Positions 32,495-40,283 of a stretch of DNA of 64,000 bases are shown here, one piece after another. The stretch is from Exiguobacterium sp. BMC-KP. GTDB taxonomy: Bacteria > Bacillota > Bacilli > Exiguobacteriales > Exiguobacteriaceae. The DNA lies in the NCBI RefSeq assembly GCF_001275385.1, contig NZ_LGIW01000015.1:682001-746000 (forward strand), written 5' to 3'. The stretch's first letter is position 1. Each line of letters begins with the position of its first letter. The position numbers and the translations under genes were made by a program. The notes under the pieces are model-generated. The model did no database searches. It had not been told where the DNA came from and saw only the letters and a program-made list of their open reading frames with translations.

Positions 32495-32628
32495 GTGGGC
32501 TGGGAGCGTTTGGAATGTGTCGGCAACGGGCATTATTTCATACAAACGACTAACAGTTTGATTTCAAGATACCGATATACGAAATAGACTTTAGTCAAGT
32601 AGATAGAGAAAGAAAGGTCGGTCTTTTT

Positions 32629-33765
32629 GTGAAATGGTCAACGTTGCAGCGGTATTTGTTTTTAGCACTCTGTGCGCTTTTACTTACATGTGTCTGGAGC
32701 TATCAAGCTTTCTTGAAAATTGAACGAGAGAATGCACGTATCTTAAACGAAGCGATTCCCATCTCGACGGAAGCGGCAGAGTTGTTTCCGGCGTTACTGA
32801 ACCTTGAACTGGTCGTCCGCAGTTACATCCTCTCACCAAACGAGGCAGATCTAGCGCAGTATGATCGGACGATTGATCGACTCGATCAAACGGTCTTGCG
32901 GCTGAATCAACTCGATGAGAACCATCCGATCATGCGAAAACTCGTTCGAACGGAAGCGATTCCCCGGATCGAGACAGCAAAGCAATTTTATGATGCACAA
33001 TTGGCACTCGTCATGAGTGGCGATCGTACAGTTGCGGAGGCCAAGCGTTATCAAGGAATGCAGTACATCGAGACGTTTCGTCCGATCGATGCCCGCTTAC
33101 GGACCGACGTCAACCGGATCATTGCTGAAGCAACGAATCGTTCCGAGCAAGCATCGAGTGCTGCGAAATGGGTCATCGTCGTCGTTGCGAGCATCGCTAT
33201 TCTCGTCTTAATCGCATTCATCCAGACATTTCGGATGGAACGCAGTAAACAAGCCTTGATACATCGTTCTTTGCATGACGCTTTGACTGGTATACCAAAT
33301 CGGCGAGCGTTCGATGAACGGTTGGAACAACTCTTAGAAGAAGCTAAACATCAGCAGACACCACTCTCTTTGATTTTGATTGATGTCGATGCCTTCAAAT
33401 CCTATAATGATACGTATGGTCATTTAAAAGGGGATGAATGTTTGAAGGAAGTCGCTCGTGTTCTGAAGCGGCAAGCCCGTCACGGACAAGTTGCACGGTA
33501 CGGTGGGGAGGAATTCACGGTCTTGATATCGCGTGGATTAGAAGAAACTCGTCATATTGCAGAGCGAATCCGGCAAGACATTCTCGACTTGAACATTGTA
33601 CATGAACGATATGAACCCCTTTGTCGGGTCAGCGTCAGTCTTGGGTTGACATCGCTTGTACCCGGAGCAGAGACGACGGAAAAAGAGATCATCGATCAAG
33701 CCGACCAAGCGTTGTATCGGGCAAAAGAGAATGGGCGGAACCAAATCGGTGACATGGCAGGGTAA
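32629..33765 (+). CDS. CHASE3-like sensor diguanylate cyclase
   Basis: Protein of 378 residues: an N-terminal helix (8-24), an extracellular helical CHASE3-like domain (about 30-175), a second helix (182-200) and a GGDEF domain with GGEEF at 292-296. The I-site position reads ARHG instead of RxxD, so product inhibition is likely lost. Start is GTG, eleven bases after AAAGG. It is the third diguanylate cyclase in the window but has a different sensor type from those at 8554 and 27959. Confidence 0.9.
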   Translation: MKWSTLQRYLFLALCALLLTCVWSYQAFLKIERENARILNEAIPISTEAAELFPALLNLELVVRSYILSPNEADLAQYDRTIDRLDQTVLRLNQLDENHPIMRKLVRTEAIPRIETAKQFYDAQLALVMSGDRTVAEAKRYQGMQYIETFRPIDARLRTDVNRIIAEATNRSEQASSAAKWVIVVVASIAILVLIAFIQTFRMERSKQALIHRSLHDALTGIPNRRAFDERLEQLLEEAKHQQTPLSLILIDVDAFKSYNDTYGHLKGDECLKEVARVLKRQARHGQVARYGGEEFTVLISRGLEETRHIAERIRQDILDLNIVHERYEPLCRVSVSLGLTSLVPGAETTEKEIIDQADQALYRAKENGRNQIGDMAG

Positions 33766-33792
33766 CGAATAATCAGACGGGAATGAAGAAGG

Positions 33793-34326
33793 GTGATACA
33801 CCTAGGATTTGTTTTTGAAAAAAAGCACGATATGGAAAACGCTATTCGAGCGGTCTTGGGTACTTTTCATCCAGACATACACTACCTTAGATTTGGTTAT
33901 GCGACAGATCCAGACGGATCGCAGTGGATCGAGAAAAAAGGTCTTGTGAAAGACTGGTCTCCCTTGCTGGATAATTATTACGGGAATGCCTCTCTCGTCT
34001 TAACCGCGTATCACGGATTGCTGACAGTACCTGTTCGAATGACGATCGAAAAAGAACCGGATTGTTTTGGTTTTCAATTCGGTTTTCGAGAAGAAAACTT
34101 AATCCCGTTGACGATCGACCAGCAAGAGGCAATTTTCATGAAGGATATGCAAAGGATTGCTGACAGTTCGACCGCTCTGTATGCCTTTTGTGATTTTGAT
34201 GCGGAAATCGAGCATGCGATAACGGAACGAAAACGGATCAACCGAGAATATGCGATCGTCTACTGGACAAAACAACAGGCTTTTTCGAAGAATCCTTGGA
34301 AAATCGATGGTTTTACAAACCGATAA
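33793..34326 (+). CDS. Hypothetical protein, 177 aa
   Basis: Soluble, acidic/aromatic protein without a family I know. It opens IHLGFVFEKKHDMENAIRAV and shows a repeated Trp/Tyr-rich pattern (WSPLLDNYYGNASLVLTAYH). GTG 33793 has a weak GAAGAAGG site; ATG 33832 (MENAIRA) is an alternative start. Its gene ends in a strong bidirectional terminator. It may be co-transcribed with the cyclase gene 28 bases upstream. Confidence 0.62.
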   Translation: MIHLGFVFEKKHDMENAIRAVLGTFHPDIHYLRFGYATDPDGSQWIEKKGLVKDWSPLLDNYYGNASLVLTAYHGLLTVPVRMTIEKEPDCFGFQFGFREENLIPLTIDQQEAIFMKDMQRIADSSTALYAFCDFDAEIEHAITERKRINREYAIVYWTKQQAFSKNPWKIDGFTNR

Positions 34327-34330
34327 ACAT

Positions 34331-34370
34331 AAAAGTCCCCCGCGTTAACTTCGGACGCGGGGGACTTTTT
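34331..34370. terminator. Bidirectional terminator
   Basis: Stem AAAAGTCCCCCGCG / CGCGGGGGACTTTT, between convergent genes. Confidence 0.93.
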
Positions 34371-34663
34371 CATTGTAAGATGACACAATACGATCGATCG
34401 GAAATGAGAGGTGCCGATATGACATAAACCGTCTTGACAGGTTCACCACCGACACGTGCATCGAGTTGTGTAAGCTGGGATCGAATTTTGCGGCTCAAAC
34501 CATAGCGAATCTCAGTACTCAGTTCATCGACATCTTCTTGTACGTGCAAGAGAAGTTGGAACGGTTCAAGCGAAAAGATTGAAAAATCACAGGAAATCCG
34601 TGGATCCTCGAATTTTTCATTCAATTCTTTCTTAATGAAATAGGCTTCTTGTGCACTGATCAT
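34370..34663 (-). CDS. Hypothetical protein, 97 aa
   Basis: Small alpha/beta protein with no recognised family. Starts MISAQEAYFIKKELNEKFED; central strands FQLLLHVQEDV and KTVYVISAPL. The stop codon borders the T tract of the shared terminator. It is followed upstream by a 200-base spacer containing only another terminator. Confidence 0.65.
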   Translation of the reverse strand: MISAQEAYFIKKELNEKFEDPRISCDFSIFSLEPFQLLLHVQEDVDELSTEIRYGLSRKIRSQLTQLDARVGGEPVKTVYVISAPLISDRSYCVILQ

Positions 34664-34824
34664 CTTCTCTCACCTCACTCTCCTGGTTAAACGACGCTTT
34701 CTCTACTATAGTCTATATTACCCATTTTTCTGCCAACTAATCGTTTGAAATTGAAATGTAATCAATCCAATATTAAAAAACGCCTAAAAAAATTTTTCAA
34801 GATGCAATTTTATCCGTTTGCAAT

Positions 34825-34858
34825 CAAAAAACCGCCGAGCTTCAAAGAGCGGGGCGGT
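34825..34858 (-). terminator. Terminator of the DUF4129-like gene
   Basis: Stem ACCGCC / GGCGGT with an inner GCTT pairing; a run of six T follows on the minus strand. Confidence 0.72.
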
Positions 34859-34873
34859 AAAATAGAAAATTTA

Positions 34874-35554
34874 TTAAATTGATGACTGGACTTGGCATCT
34901 CTTTAAATAGTGCTCCATCGATTGGACGAAGAAGGTCATTTGATGTGTCGAGATAACCGGCACTTTCCCATACCGGACTTCAAAATAAAGTGGATCGACA
35001 GGCGACGGGAACGCGATTCGATCAAACCATTCCGTTACAGTCTCGTGCGTCCGGCGCTGTAACGAAAGTGGCAGTTGTGCATTAAACTGAGCGAGTTTTC
35101 TTCGAATCGAGTCAGCAGGTAAGTCTTTTGTCTCATAAATGAGAATCGGGAAACGCTGTGACAACACGTACTCCGATGGATCGATACGAGGTCGACGTAG
35201 CCACTGAAGATAGTGCCATAAAAACCAGCTACAAAACAGGAGAACGAGACATAAGATGAGAAGATAAGGAGGTGTCGTCACGGAAGAGTCAAAACCAGTC
35301 CGAAACCATGCAGCTGGAGGATCAAATTCGCTAACCGTGGCAGTAGCCGTATTCTCACCATAAGACGTTCCTTCCTCAACTGTATCAAACAGCGATTCTT
35401 TCGGACCGCAGCGGTCCATGCAGTATGTATTTGTTGCTGGATCGATTTGTCCAAGCAATGATGTATAAAGTGACGGGATGAATTGTTGAACAGTAAGTAG
35501 TAAGAGAAAGACGAGTAGAATAAGAAGCAATAGGCGAGTGCGAAGCGTTTGCAC
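34874..35554 (-). CDS. Membrane protein with DUF4129-like C-terminal segment
   Basis: About 226 residues. GTG 35554 follows AGGAGGTG by ten bases. A first helix (about 8-27) leads into an extracellular stretch with a CMDRCG cysteine pair, then a second helix (about 97-118), and a cytoplasmic part with LPADSIRRKLAQFNAQLP, TVTEWFDRIAFPSPVD, YFEVRYGKVPV. The T-x-x-E-W ... Y-x-x-x-R-Y-G pattern resembles DUF4129, usually found next to transglutaminase-like genes; none is here. Family call tentative. Confidence 0.62.
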   Translation of the reverse strand: MQTLRTRLLLLILLVFLLLLTVQQFIPSLYTSLLGQIDPATNTYCMDRCGPKESLFDTVEEGTSYGENTATATVSEFDPPAAWFRTGFDSSVTTPPYLLILCLVLLFCSWFLWHYLQWLRRPRIDPSEYVLSQRFPILIYETKDLPADSIRRKLAQFNAQLPLSLQRRTHETVTEWFDRIAFPSPVDPLYFEVRYGKVPVISTHQMTFFVQSMEHYLKRCQVQSSI

Positions 35555-35678
35555 GATTGAGACACCTCCTTTGGCGAGTACGTTCAACAGACTTTCGCTA
35601 CACAGTATAGCAAAAGCACAGAGAGAATATTTTGATTTTTTCAAAAAATAGTCATTGATTTAGAAAGGAATGAAAGAG

Positions 35679-36752
35679 ATGGATTTACGCACGAGTTACC
35701 AAGGAACGACCAAACGTTTAGATGGACATGGAAACCGGACGGTAGGAGTATTGCAAGAAGCGTTGCAGGGTGTTGCTGCCGATCAACCAAGCGATATCTA
35801 TGGCAACGGCGAATTAATCAAGACGTTTGAGCGCAAGATGGTAGACTTACTCGGACACGAAGATGCGGTCTTTTTTCCGAGCGGTACGATGGCGCAGCAG
35901 ATTGCGTTACGCATCTGGTCGGACGAACGAGATAATCGCAAGGTCGCCTACCATCCGCTTTGTCATCTCGAAATTCATGAACAGGACGGCTTAAAGAAAC
36001 TGCACGGGATCGAACCAGTACTAGTCGGAGAAGCCGACCGTTTAATGACGATGGACGACATCAAAGCTTTGCCGGACGTCAGCTGTTTGTTGTTGGAACT
36101 GCCGCAACGCGAACTCGGTGGACTGCTTCCGTCGCGAGAGGAACTTGAAATCATCTGCGCGTATGCCCGCAAACAGAATATCCGACTTCACTTGGACGGT
36201 GCCCGTTTACTTGAGGTCTTACCATATTATGAGGCAGAAGCAAAGGACATCGCGCAGCTGTTTGACAGTGTCTATATCTCGTTTTATAAGGGACTCGGTG
36301 GCGTCGCAGGAGCAATCTTAGCTGGATCAGAAACGTTTTGCCAAGATGCGCGAATCTGGAAACGGCGCTATGGCGGTGATTTGATCAGTCTCTATCCGTA
36401 TATTCTGTCTGCCGATCATTATTATGAACAACGAAAAGACCGCATGGCGGAGTACCATGCAGCCGCAAAAGCGCTAGCGAGCAGATTGAATGCGATTCCA
36501 GGCATTTCGACGCGTCCAGTAGAGCCTGTTTCGAACATGTTTCACCTCTACTTCGAGGCAGAAAAAGCTGTCGTTGAGGAAAAATTGACTGCCATCCAGT
36601 CGCACGGAAAAGTCGGCATCGCTGGTTATCTAGTTGACAAACATACCGGCTGCGCAACAGAAATCAATACCGGTGATAGTTTTCTTGCGTTAACGCCTGC
36701 CGAACGCGAAACGGTCTATCGTCAATTGACGGAGGCGTTCTCAGAGGATTGA
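35679..36752 (+). CDS. Threonine aldolase family protein (beta-eliminating lyase)
   Basis: Fold-type I PLP enzyme of 357 residues. Lys204 in ISFYKGLGG is the Schiff-base lysine, and LHLDGARLLE supplies Asp173 and Arg176 for the cofactor. Low-specificity threonine aldolases (LtaE) split threonine to glycine and acetaldehyde; close relatives act on phenylserine or tryptophan. ATG 35679 is preferred to 35670, which would abut AAAGGA. The gene overlaps the convergent MerR gene by 31 bases. Confidence 0.9.
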   Translation: MDLRTSYQGTTKRLDGHGNRTVGVLQEALQGVAADQPSDIYGNGELIKTFERKMVDLLGHEDAVFFPSGTMAQQIALRIWSDERDNRKVAYHPLCHLEIHEQDGLKKLHGIEPVLVGEADRLMTMDDIKALPDVSCLLLELPQRELGGLLPSREELEIICAYARKQNIRLHLDGARLLEVLPYYEAEAKDIAQLFDSVYISFYKGLGGVAGAILAGSETFCQDARIWKRRYGGDLISLYPYILSADHYYEQRKDRMAEYHAAAKALASRLNAIPGISTRPVEPVSNMFHLYFEAEKAVVEEKLTAIQSHGKVGIAGYLVDKHTGCATEINTGDSFLALTPAERETVYRQLTEAFSED

Positions 36753-37129
36753 ATGACGTCCGGAGCGGGAATCGTAGGATGGAGGCGACGATAGGTGTCG
36801 ACTTTTTCTGCGATCATTCGCTCCGTTTCTTGTAATGCTGCGAGTTGTGCTAAGACGTTCGCATGGTGTGCTTCAAGCAGCGCGAGGCGTTCCCGCGTTG
36901 TATCTTGCTCCCCCTGAGCAAGGAATAGTGACACATACGAACGGATTTGCTCGATTGGCATGTGCGTTGCGCGCAAGCGGAGGACGAACCGAAGCCACGT
37001 CACGTCTTGGTCGTTGTAACGTCGTTGACCGTTCTGACGTTTTGGGAACAGCAATCCTTCTTTTTCGTAATAGCGGATTGTATGAGCACTCGTTTCGGTC
37101 AGTTGACTGATTTCAGAAATCGTATACAT
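36722..37129 (-). CDS. MerR-family transcriptional regulator
   Basis: MerR protein of 135 residues. The HTH reads MYTISEISQLTETSAHTIRY followed by YEKEGLLFPKRQNGQRRY, and a dimerisation helix (about 80-120) follows. No cysteines for metal binding are seen, so the effector is organic or aldehyde/redox-like. AGGTGA precedes the ATG. It is divergent from an SDR gene with a classic 19-base-spaced promoter, its probable target. Its end overlaps the threonine aldolase gene on the other strand. Confidence 0.93.
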   Translation of the reverse strand: MYTISEISQLTETSAHTIRYYEKEGLLFPKRQNGQRRYNDQDVTWLRFVLRLRATHMPIEQIRSYVSLFLAQGEQDTTRERLALLEAHHANVLAQLAALQETERMIAEKVDTYRRLHPTIPAPDVIQSSENASVN

Positions 37130-37146
37130 GAATCTCACCTTTCCGC

Positions 37147-37177
37147 TTGACTTAGAGTTCACTCTAAGGATTAGACT
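37147..37177 (+). promoter_or_regulatory. MerR-type promoter with 19-base spacer and palindrome
   Basis: TTGACT (37147-37152), then 19 bases, then TAGACT (37172-37177). The palindrome CTTAGAGT-TC-ACTCTAAG (37151-37168) lies in the spacer. This is the standard MerR operator design: the overlong spacer is corrected when the activator distorts DNA. Confidence 0.85.
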
Positions 37178-37211
37178 CTCACTATACCAAATCGAAAAGG
37201 GGATATGCTAC

Positions 37212-37961
37212 ATGAAGTACACAGTTATTACAGGAGCAAGTTCAGGAATTGGATATGAGACGGCAAAACTACTTGCAGGAAAAGGAAAATCACTCGTTCT
37301 CGTCGCACGCCGGACGTCCGAGCTCGAAAAACTTCGGGATGAAGTCAAACAGATCTCACCAGACAGTGATGTCATCCTCAAGTCGGTCGATCTCTCTGAT
37401 AACCAAAACGTCCATGATCTGTATGAAGGTTTAAAAGAACTCGAAATCGAGACATGGGTCAACAATGCCGGATTCGGTGATTTTGATCTCGTCCAAGAAA
37501 TCGATCTCGGGAAAATCGAAAAGATGCTCCGCTTGAATATCGAGGCGCTGACGATTCTATCGAGTCTGTTCGTCCGCGACCATCATGACGTTGAAGGAAC
37601 AACACTCGTCAACATCTCGTCGGCAGGCGGCTACCGGATCGTGCCGAACGCGGTCACGTATTGTGCGACGAAGTTCTACGTTAGTGCCTACACAGAAGGT
37701 CTGGCGCAGGAACTGCAAAAAGGCGGCGCGAAACTCCGGGCGAAAGTGCTTGCACCAGCTGCGACCGAAACAGAGTTCGCTGATCGTTCACGCGGGGAAG
37801 CAGGATTCGACTACAGCAAGAATATCAAGAAGTACCATACAGCGGCTGAGATGGCAGGCTTCCTGCATCAGTTGATTGAAAGTGACGCAATCGTCGGGAT
37901 CGTCGACGGTGAGACGTATGAGTTCGAATTGCGTGGTCCTTTGTTCAACTACGCAGGATAA
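37212..37961 (+). CDS. SDR-family oxidoreductase under MerR control
   Basis: Classical SDR of 249 residues: TGASSGIG at 7-14, NNAG at 84-87, Ser137, Tyr150 and Lys154 (YCATKF). ATG 37212 follows AAAAGGGG; the longer frame would run through the promoter. It probably reduces an aldehyde or ketone. The upstream MerR-type promoter suggests induction by its substrate. It resembles the SDR at the left edge of the window. Confidence 0.92.
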   Translation: MKYTVITGASSGIGYETAKLLAGKGKSLVLVARRTSELEKLRDEVKQISPDSDVILKSVDLSDNQNVHDLYEGLKELEIETWVNNAGFGDFDLVQEIDLGKIEKMLRLNIEALTILSSLFVRDHHDVEGTTLVNISSAGGYRIVPNAVTYCATKFYVSAYTEGLAQELQKGGAKLRAKVLAPAATETEFADRSRGEAGFDYSKNIKKYHTAAEMAGFLHQLIESDAIVGIVDGETYEFELRGPLFNYAG

Positions 37962-37969
37962 AATGGAGC

Positions 37970-38005
37970 AAGGTCCCTTTCTCGAAAATGAGAAAGGGAC
38001 CTTTT
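37970..38005 (+). terminator. Terminator of the SDR gene
   Basis: Stem AAGGTCCCTTTCTC / GAGAAAGGGACCTT with a six-base loop, then TTTT. Confidence 0.88.
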
Positions 38006-38058
38006 GATGTAAGCATAATCCATATGAAGTGAACGAATGATTCAAAAAAAAATATCCA

Positions 38059-38163
38059 TCACTTATTTTTAAAGACATTCTTTGCTAACTTCCATACAAC
38101 ATAGACGAATGCGCCAATGATTAGAAGATTCATCAGAGCGCCGACAATCATGAATTGTCCCAT
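38059..38163 (-). CDS. Single-helix microprotein, 34 aa
   Basis: ATG 38163 to TGA 38059, with AAAGGTGG seven bases upstream. Product: short N terminus, one long hydrophobic helix (MIVGALMNLLIIGAFVYVVW), and a basic tail KLAKNVFKNK. It is too short for domain assignment. It follows a 57-aa membrane protein gene by 33 bases on the same strand. Confidence 0.6.
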   Translation of the reverse strand: MGQFMIVGALMNLLIIGAFVYVVWKLAKNVFKNK

Positions 38164-38196
38164 GATTTAACCACCTTTACAGACGTTGTAAACATG

Positions 38197-38370
38197 TTAT
38201 TTTCGTTTGGAGAACCTCAAGCTAATAAAGAATATTGCCATCAGTACGATAGCGATGTTCAAGGCTAACGTTAACCTTTCATTATCGATCACTCGACCAT
38301 TCAATAGATTCAAGATGATAACAATCATCATAAATGAGATTAAAAAGTATGTTATGGATTTTTTTATCAT
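38197..38370 (-). CDS. Small membrane protein, 57 aa
   Basis: ATG 38370, after AAAGGAAG, gives MIKKSITYFLISFMMIVIIL and a second helix near 35-50 with tail RFSKRK. Two membrane helices with a short polar loop. Low GC compared with the surroundings. No family recognised. The plus-strand frame opposite it is a shadow. Confidence 0.62.
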   Translation of the reverse strand: MIKKSITYFLISFMMIVIILNLLNGRVIDNERLTLALNIAIVLMAIFFISLRFSKRK

Positions 38371-38467
38371 AAATGACTTCCTTTTTTTGTATTCTTGTAT
38401 TAGTTTAATCATATCGATAATTTAAAAAAAAGGGGAATGTCGAAAAACGAATTAAAGGAGTGATGAA

Positions 38468-38809
38468 ATGAAACGAATCTATGGATGGATTTCAATATTG
38501 ATGATTGTAGGAGTGGGCATCATCGGTGCTTCAGCCTATAAGTCGTTTTACTATGATGAAAAACAAGAAGTCACTCAGGCAATCGATCATTATCTGAAAC
38601 AACAGAAGTATATGACACACGTGAAAAACAAAGACATTCGATATGATACGAGCACGGGTGAATTCTTTGCACGAGTCGTGTTCCAAGATGAACCAAAGAA
38701 TGAATATACGATCTATCAAGCGGGATCGAGTCATATAAAGGTCACGGGATATAAAGACGGCGTACAAATCACGAACAAACAAGAGGGACGGTATATTTCA
38801 GAGGATTGA
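38468..38809 (+). CDS. DUF3139-like membrane-anchored protein
   Basis: Protein of 113 residues with one N-terminal helix (about 4-24) and an extracellular domain: a helix (EVTQAIDHYLKQQKYM) and a strand-rich end (ARVVFQDEPKNEYTIY). This layout matches DUF3139 proteins, small Firmicutes surface proteins of unknown function. AAAGGAGTG precedes the ATG. A decayed relative lies at 39374-39698 on the other strand. Confidence 0.7.
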   Translation: MKRIYGWISILMIVGVGIIGASAYKSFYYDEKQEVTQAIDHYLKQQKYMTHVKNKDIRYDTSTGEFFARVVFQDEPKNEYTIYQAGSSHIKVTGYKDGVQITNKQEGRYISED

Positions 38810-38846
38810 GAGCCATCCAGATCAGGAATGGAAGTGAGGGGATAAA

Positions 38847-39011
38847 ATGAAAAACATGATTTTCTTAGGAATCGTCGTTGCGCTACTAATGGGACTCTTT
38901 TCACTTCATTACGGGTTACATCTAATCGATGATACGACGCTTAAAGTATCGCTTTTGATTTCGCTGATCGTCGTACTAATCGTGCGGAAAAAATGGAAGA
39001 TTTCGTTTTAA
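38847..39011 (+). CDS. Small membrane protein, 54 aa
   Basis: ATG 38847 to TAA 39011, with GTGAGGGG at good spacing. Two helices: MKNMIFLGIVVALLMGLFSL and, after HYGLHLIDDTTLKV, a second hydrophobic stretch ending in RKKWKISF. Likely co-transcribed with the DUF3139-like gene 37 bases upstream. No family known. Confidence 0.62.
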   Translation: MKNMIFLGIVVALLMGLFSLHYGLHLIDDTTLKVSLLISLIVVLIVRKKWKISF

Positions 39012-39058
39012 CGAGAGCTTGATTGGGACGTCAGACGATTGTTTGGAGGAAATGATAA

Positions 39059-39307
39059 GTGAACGTTAATGAATTTTTGGGTTGGAAAATCAGCTTGGAT
39101 GATGAATTATATGCCGTCATTGATGAGAAGGCGAGAAAAATGGTAGTGATGGGGGACTTCATCGAATTAACTGCAGTCTTGTGGTTGGATCAAAAGAACA
39201 TCTTGCAATTAAAGCCGACATGGGATTGTGTGATCTCCATCGATGATGCTGCAAAACAGATTACGATCCGCTCGGCAGAATCATTGAGCATAAAAGAAGA
39301 ATGTTAA
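39059..39307 (+). CDS. Hypothetical protein, 82 aa
   Basis: GTG 39059, after TTTGGAGG. Soluble beta-rich protein: MNVNEFLGWKISLDDELYAV, then LTAVLWLDQKNILQLKP and AAKQITIRSAESLSIK. It could be an immunity-like or single-sheet protein, but no family is recognised. Third member of a run with the two genes upstream. Confidence 0.6.
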   Translation: MNVNEFLGWKISLDDELYAVIDEKARKMVVMGDFIELTAVLWLDQKNILQLKPTWDCVISIDDAAKQITIRSAESLSIKEEC

Positions 39308-39373
39308 GTGATCAAAAACGAGTTCATTCGAAAGATCGCTGAATGGGCTCGATTGTTATTTGAAGAACGGTGT

Positions 39374-39698
39374 CTACTTTAATTCATGTTGAACTGAACC
39401 AGTCACTTGAACATGATGCTGGTCGTATACAGTCGTCAGCATATGATCTTCAATGATTTCATAGTTATATGTATAGTTCGGTTCATTCGTGTATTGATTT
39501 CCAACACGTATCTTCCAGCTTTCAACTCAAAGACCGTTTCTTTTTTGAAATATCTTGGTCGTATCCTGATTTAACTAACATTCGTTCAATCTTGATTTCA
39601 GTCATCGTTTTAGAAACGAAGAGGTAAGTCGGATAGGCAGCTATCAAGATGACGAGAACGATAAGAGTATAGATCAGCGGGCGTACTTCTTTTTTCAT
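39374..39698 (-). pseudogene. DUF3139-like pseudogene with two single-base deletions
   Basis: From ATG 39698 the frame reads MKKEVRPLIYTLIVLVILIA and on to YDQDISKK, then leaves the frame at an A run (six A; a seventh restores it). The next frame gives ETVFELKAGRY; a second shift, at TACGT where TACCGT is expected, leads to VGNQYTNEPNYTYNYEII and on to a clean stop at 39374. The span of 325 bases is exactly two short of 108 codons plus a stop. The restored protein has a helix plus a domain like that of the 38468 gene. Confidence 0.8.
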
Positions 39699-39768
39699 GC
39701 AATCACATCCGTTCCGATGAAATGAATAGAGAAGCTAGGTAATCTATATTGAAGTTGAGGAGAGATAG

Positions 39769-40065
39769 ATGATGGGAAAAAACAAAGACGAGATACCGTA
39801 CTATATGAGGAACGTTCCGTTCTTCTTCCTAACGGCACTACTCGCACCCGTCGCGGAATTACTTGTCCTAATCCACTGGGAAAAGCTCTCTATGCAAATG
39901 AGAAATAATCATTTGACGTTCTCGATCTTAATGACCATGTTATACATCTCAAAAATACTGCCTGACGGTCTGTTTAAAATCATATTCGCGGTCTTTACGT
40001 GGACGTTGATTTTATTCGTGACATACATCTACTTCGGTGGCGGAAGAAAAGGAGGGAAACCATGA
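39769..40065 (+). CDS. Hypothetical membrane protein, 98 aa
   Basis: Two or three helices (about 15-37, 47-64, 66-90) after a polar N terminus MMGKNKDEIPYYMRNVP. GAGGAGAG precedes two adjacent ATG codons. Ends GGGRKGGKP. Overlaps the next gene by ATGA, so translation is coupled. No family recognised. Confidence 0.65.
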   Translation: MMGKNKDEIPYYMRNVPFFFLTALLAPVAELLVLIHWEKLSMQMRNNHLTFSILMTMLYISKILPDGLFKIIFAVFTWTLILFVTYIYFGGGRKGGKP

Positions 40066-40256
40066 GTAAGTATCATCTATCAAGCATTCGGTTAGTTCTT
40101 ATCGTCGTCATTACGTCGTCAATCTTGTATTTGGGATTCGATTGGGAACTCGGGTATGGCATCATCTTGTTGATTGGTTTAGTAGGATTCACGATTTATC
40201 GCAACTTTGAGGCTGCTCGGATCGAGAAAATCGAAGCGCAAACGAAGAACGATTGA
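40062..40256 (+). CDS. Small membrane protein, 64 aa
   Basis: ATG 40062 follows AAAAGGAGGG and overlaps the previous stop. Two helices: MSKYHLSSIRLVLIVVITSS and YGIILLIGLVGFTIY, separated by an acidic/aromatic turn (FDWELG), then a charged tail. The longer frame upstream is a shadow. The end lies in the stem of the shared terminator. Confidence 0.68.
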   Translation: MSKYHLSSIRLVLIVVITSSILYLGFDWELGYGIILLIGLVGFTIYRNFEAARIEKIEAQTKND

Positions 40257-40283
40257 TTTCATCAGAAGTCCATCGTTCTTTTT
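40245..40283. terminator. Bidirectional terminator at the end of the small-protein pair
   Basis: Stem AAGAACGAT / ATCGTTCTT followed by T residues, between convergent genes; it begins inside the plus-strand coding end. Confidence 0.75.

Noticed and set aside
35540-35556. AAGCGTTTGCA resembling a cre site
   Set aside because: It lies at and inside the start of the DUF4129-like coding region and lacks the remaining fixed positions.
38207-38425. Plus-strand frame opposite the 57-aa membrane gene
   Set aside because: No ribosome site; the minus frame has AAAGGAAG and normal hydrophobic layout.
39308-39382. A 24-codon GTG frame directly after the 82-aa gene
   Set aside because: No ribosome site, no hydrophobic or conserved feature; it overlaps the pseudogene end.
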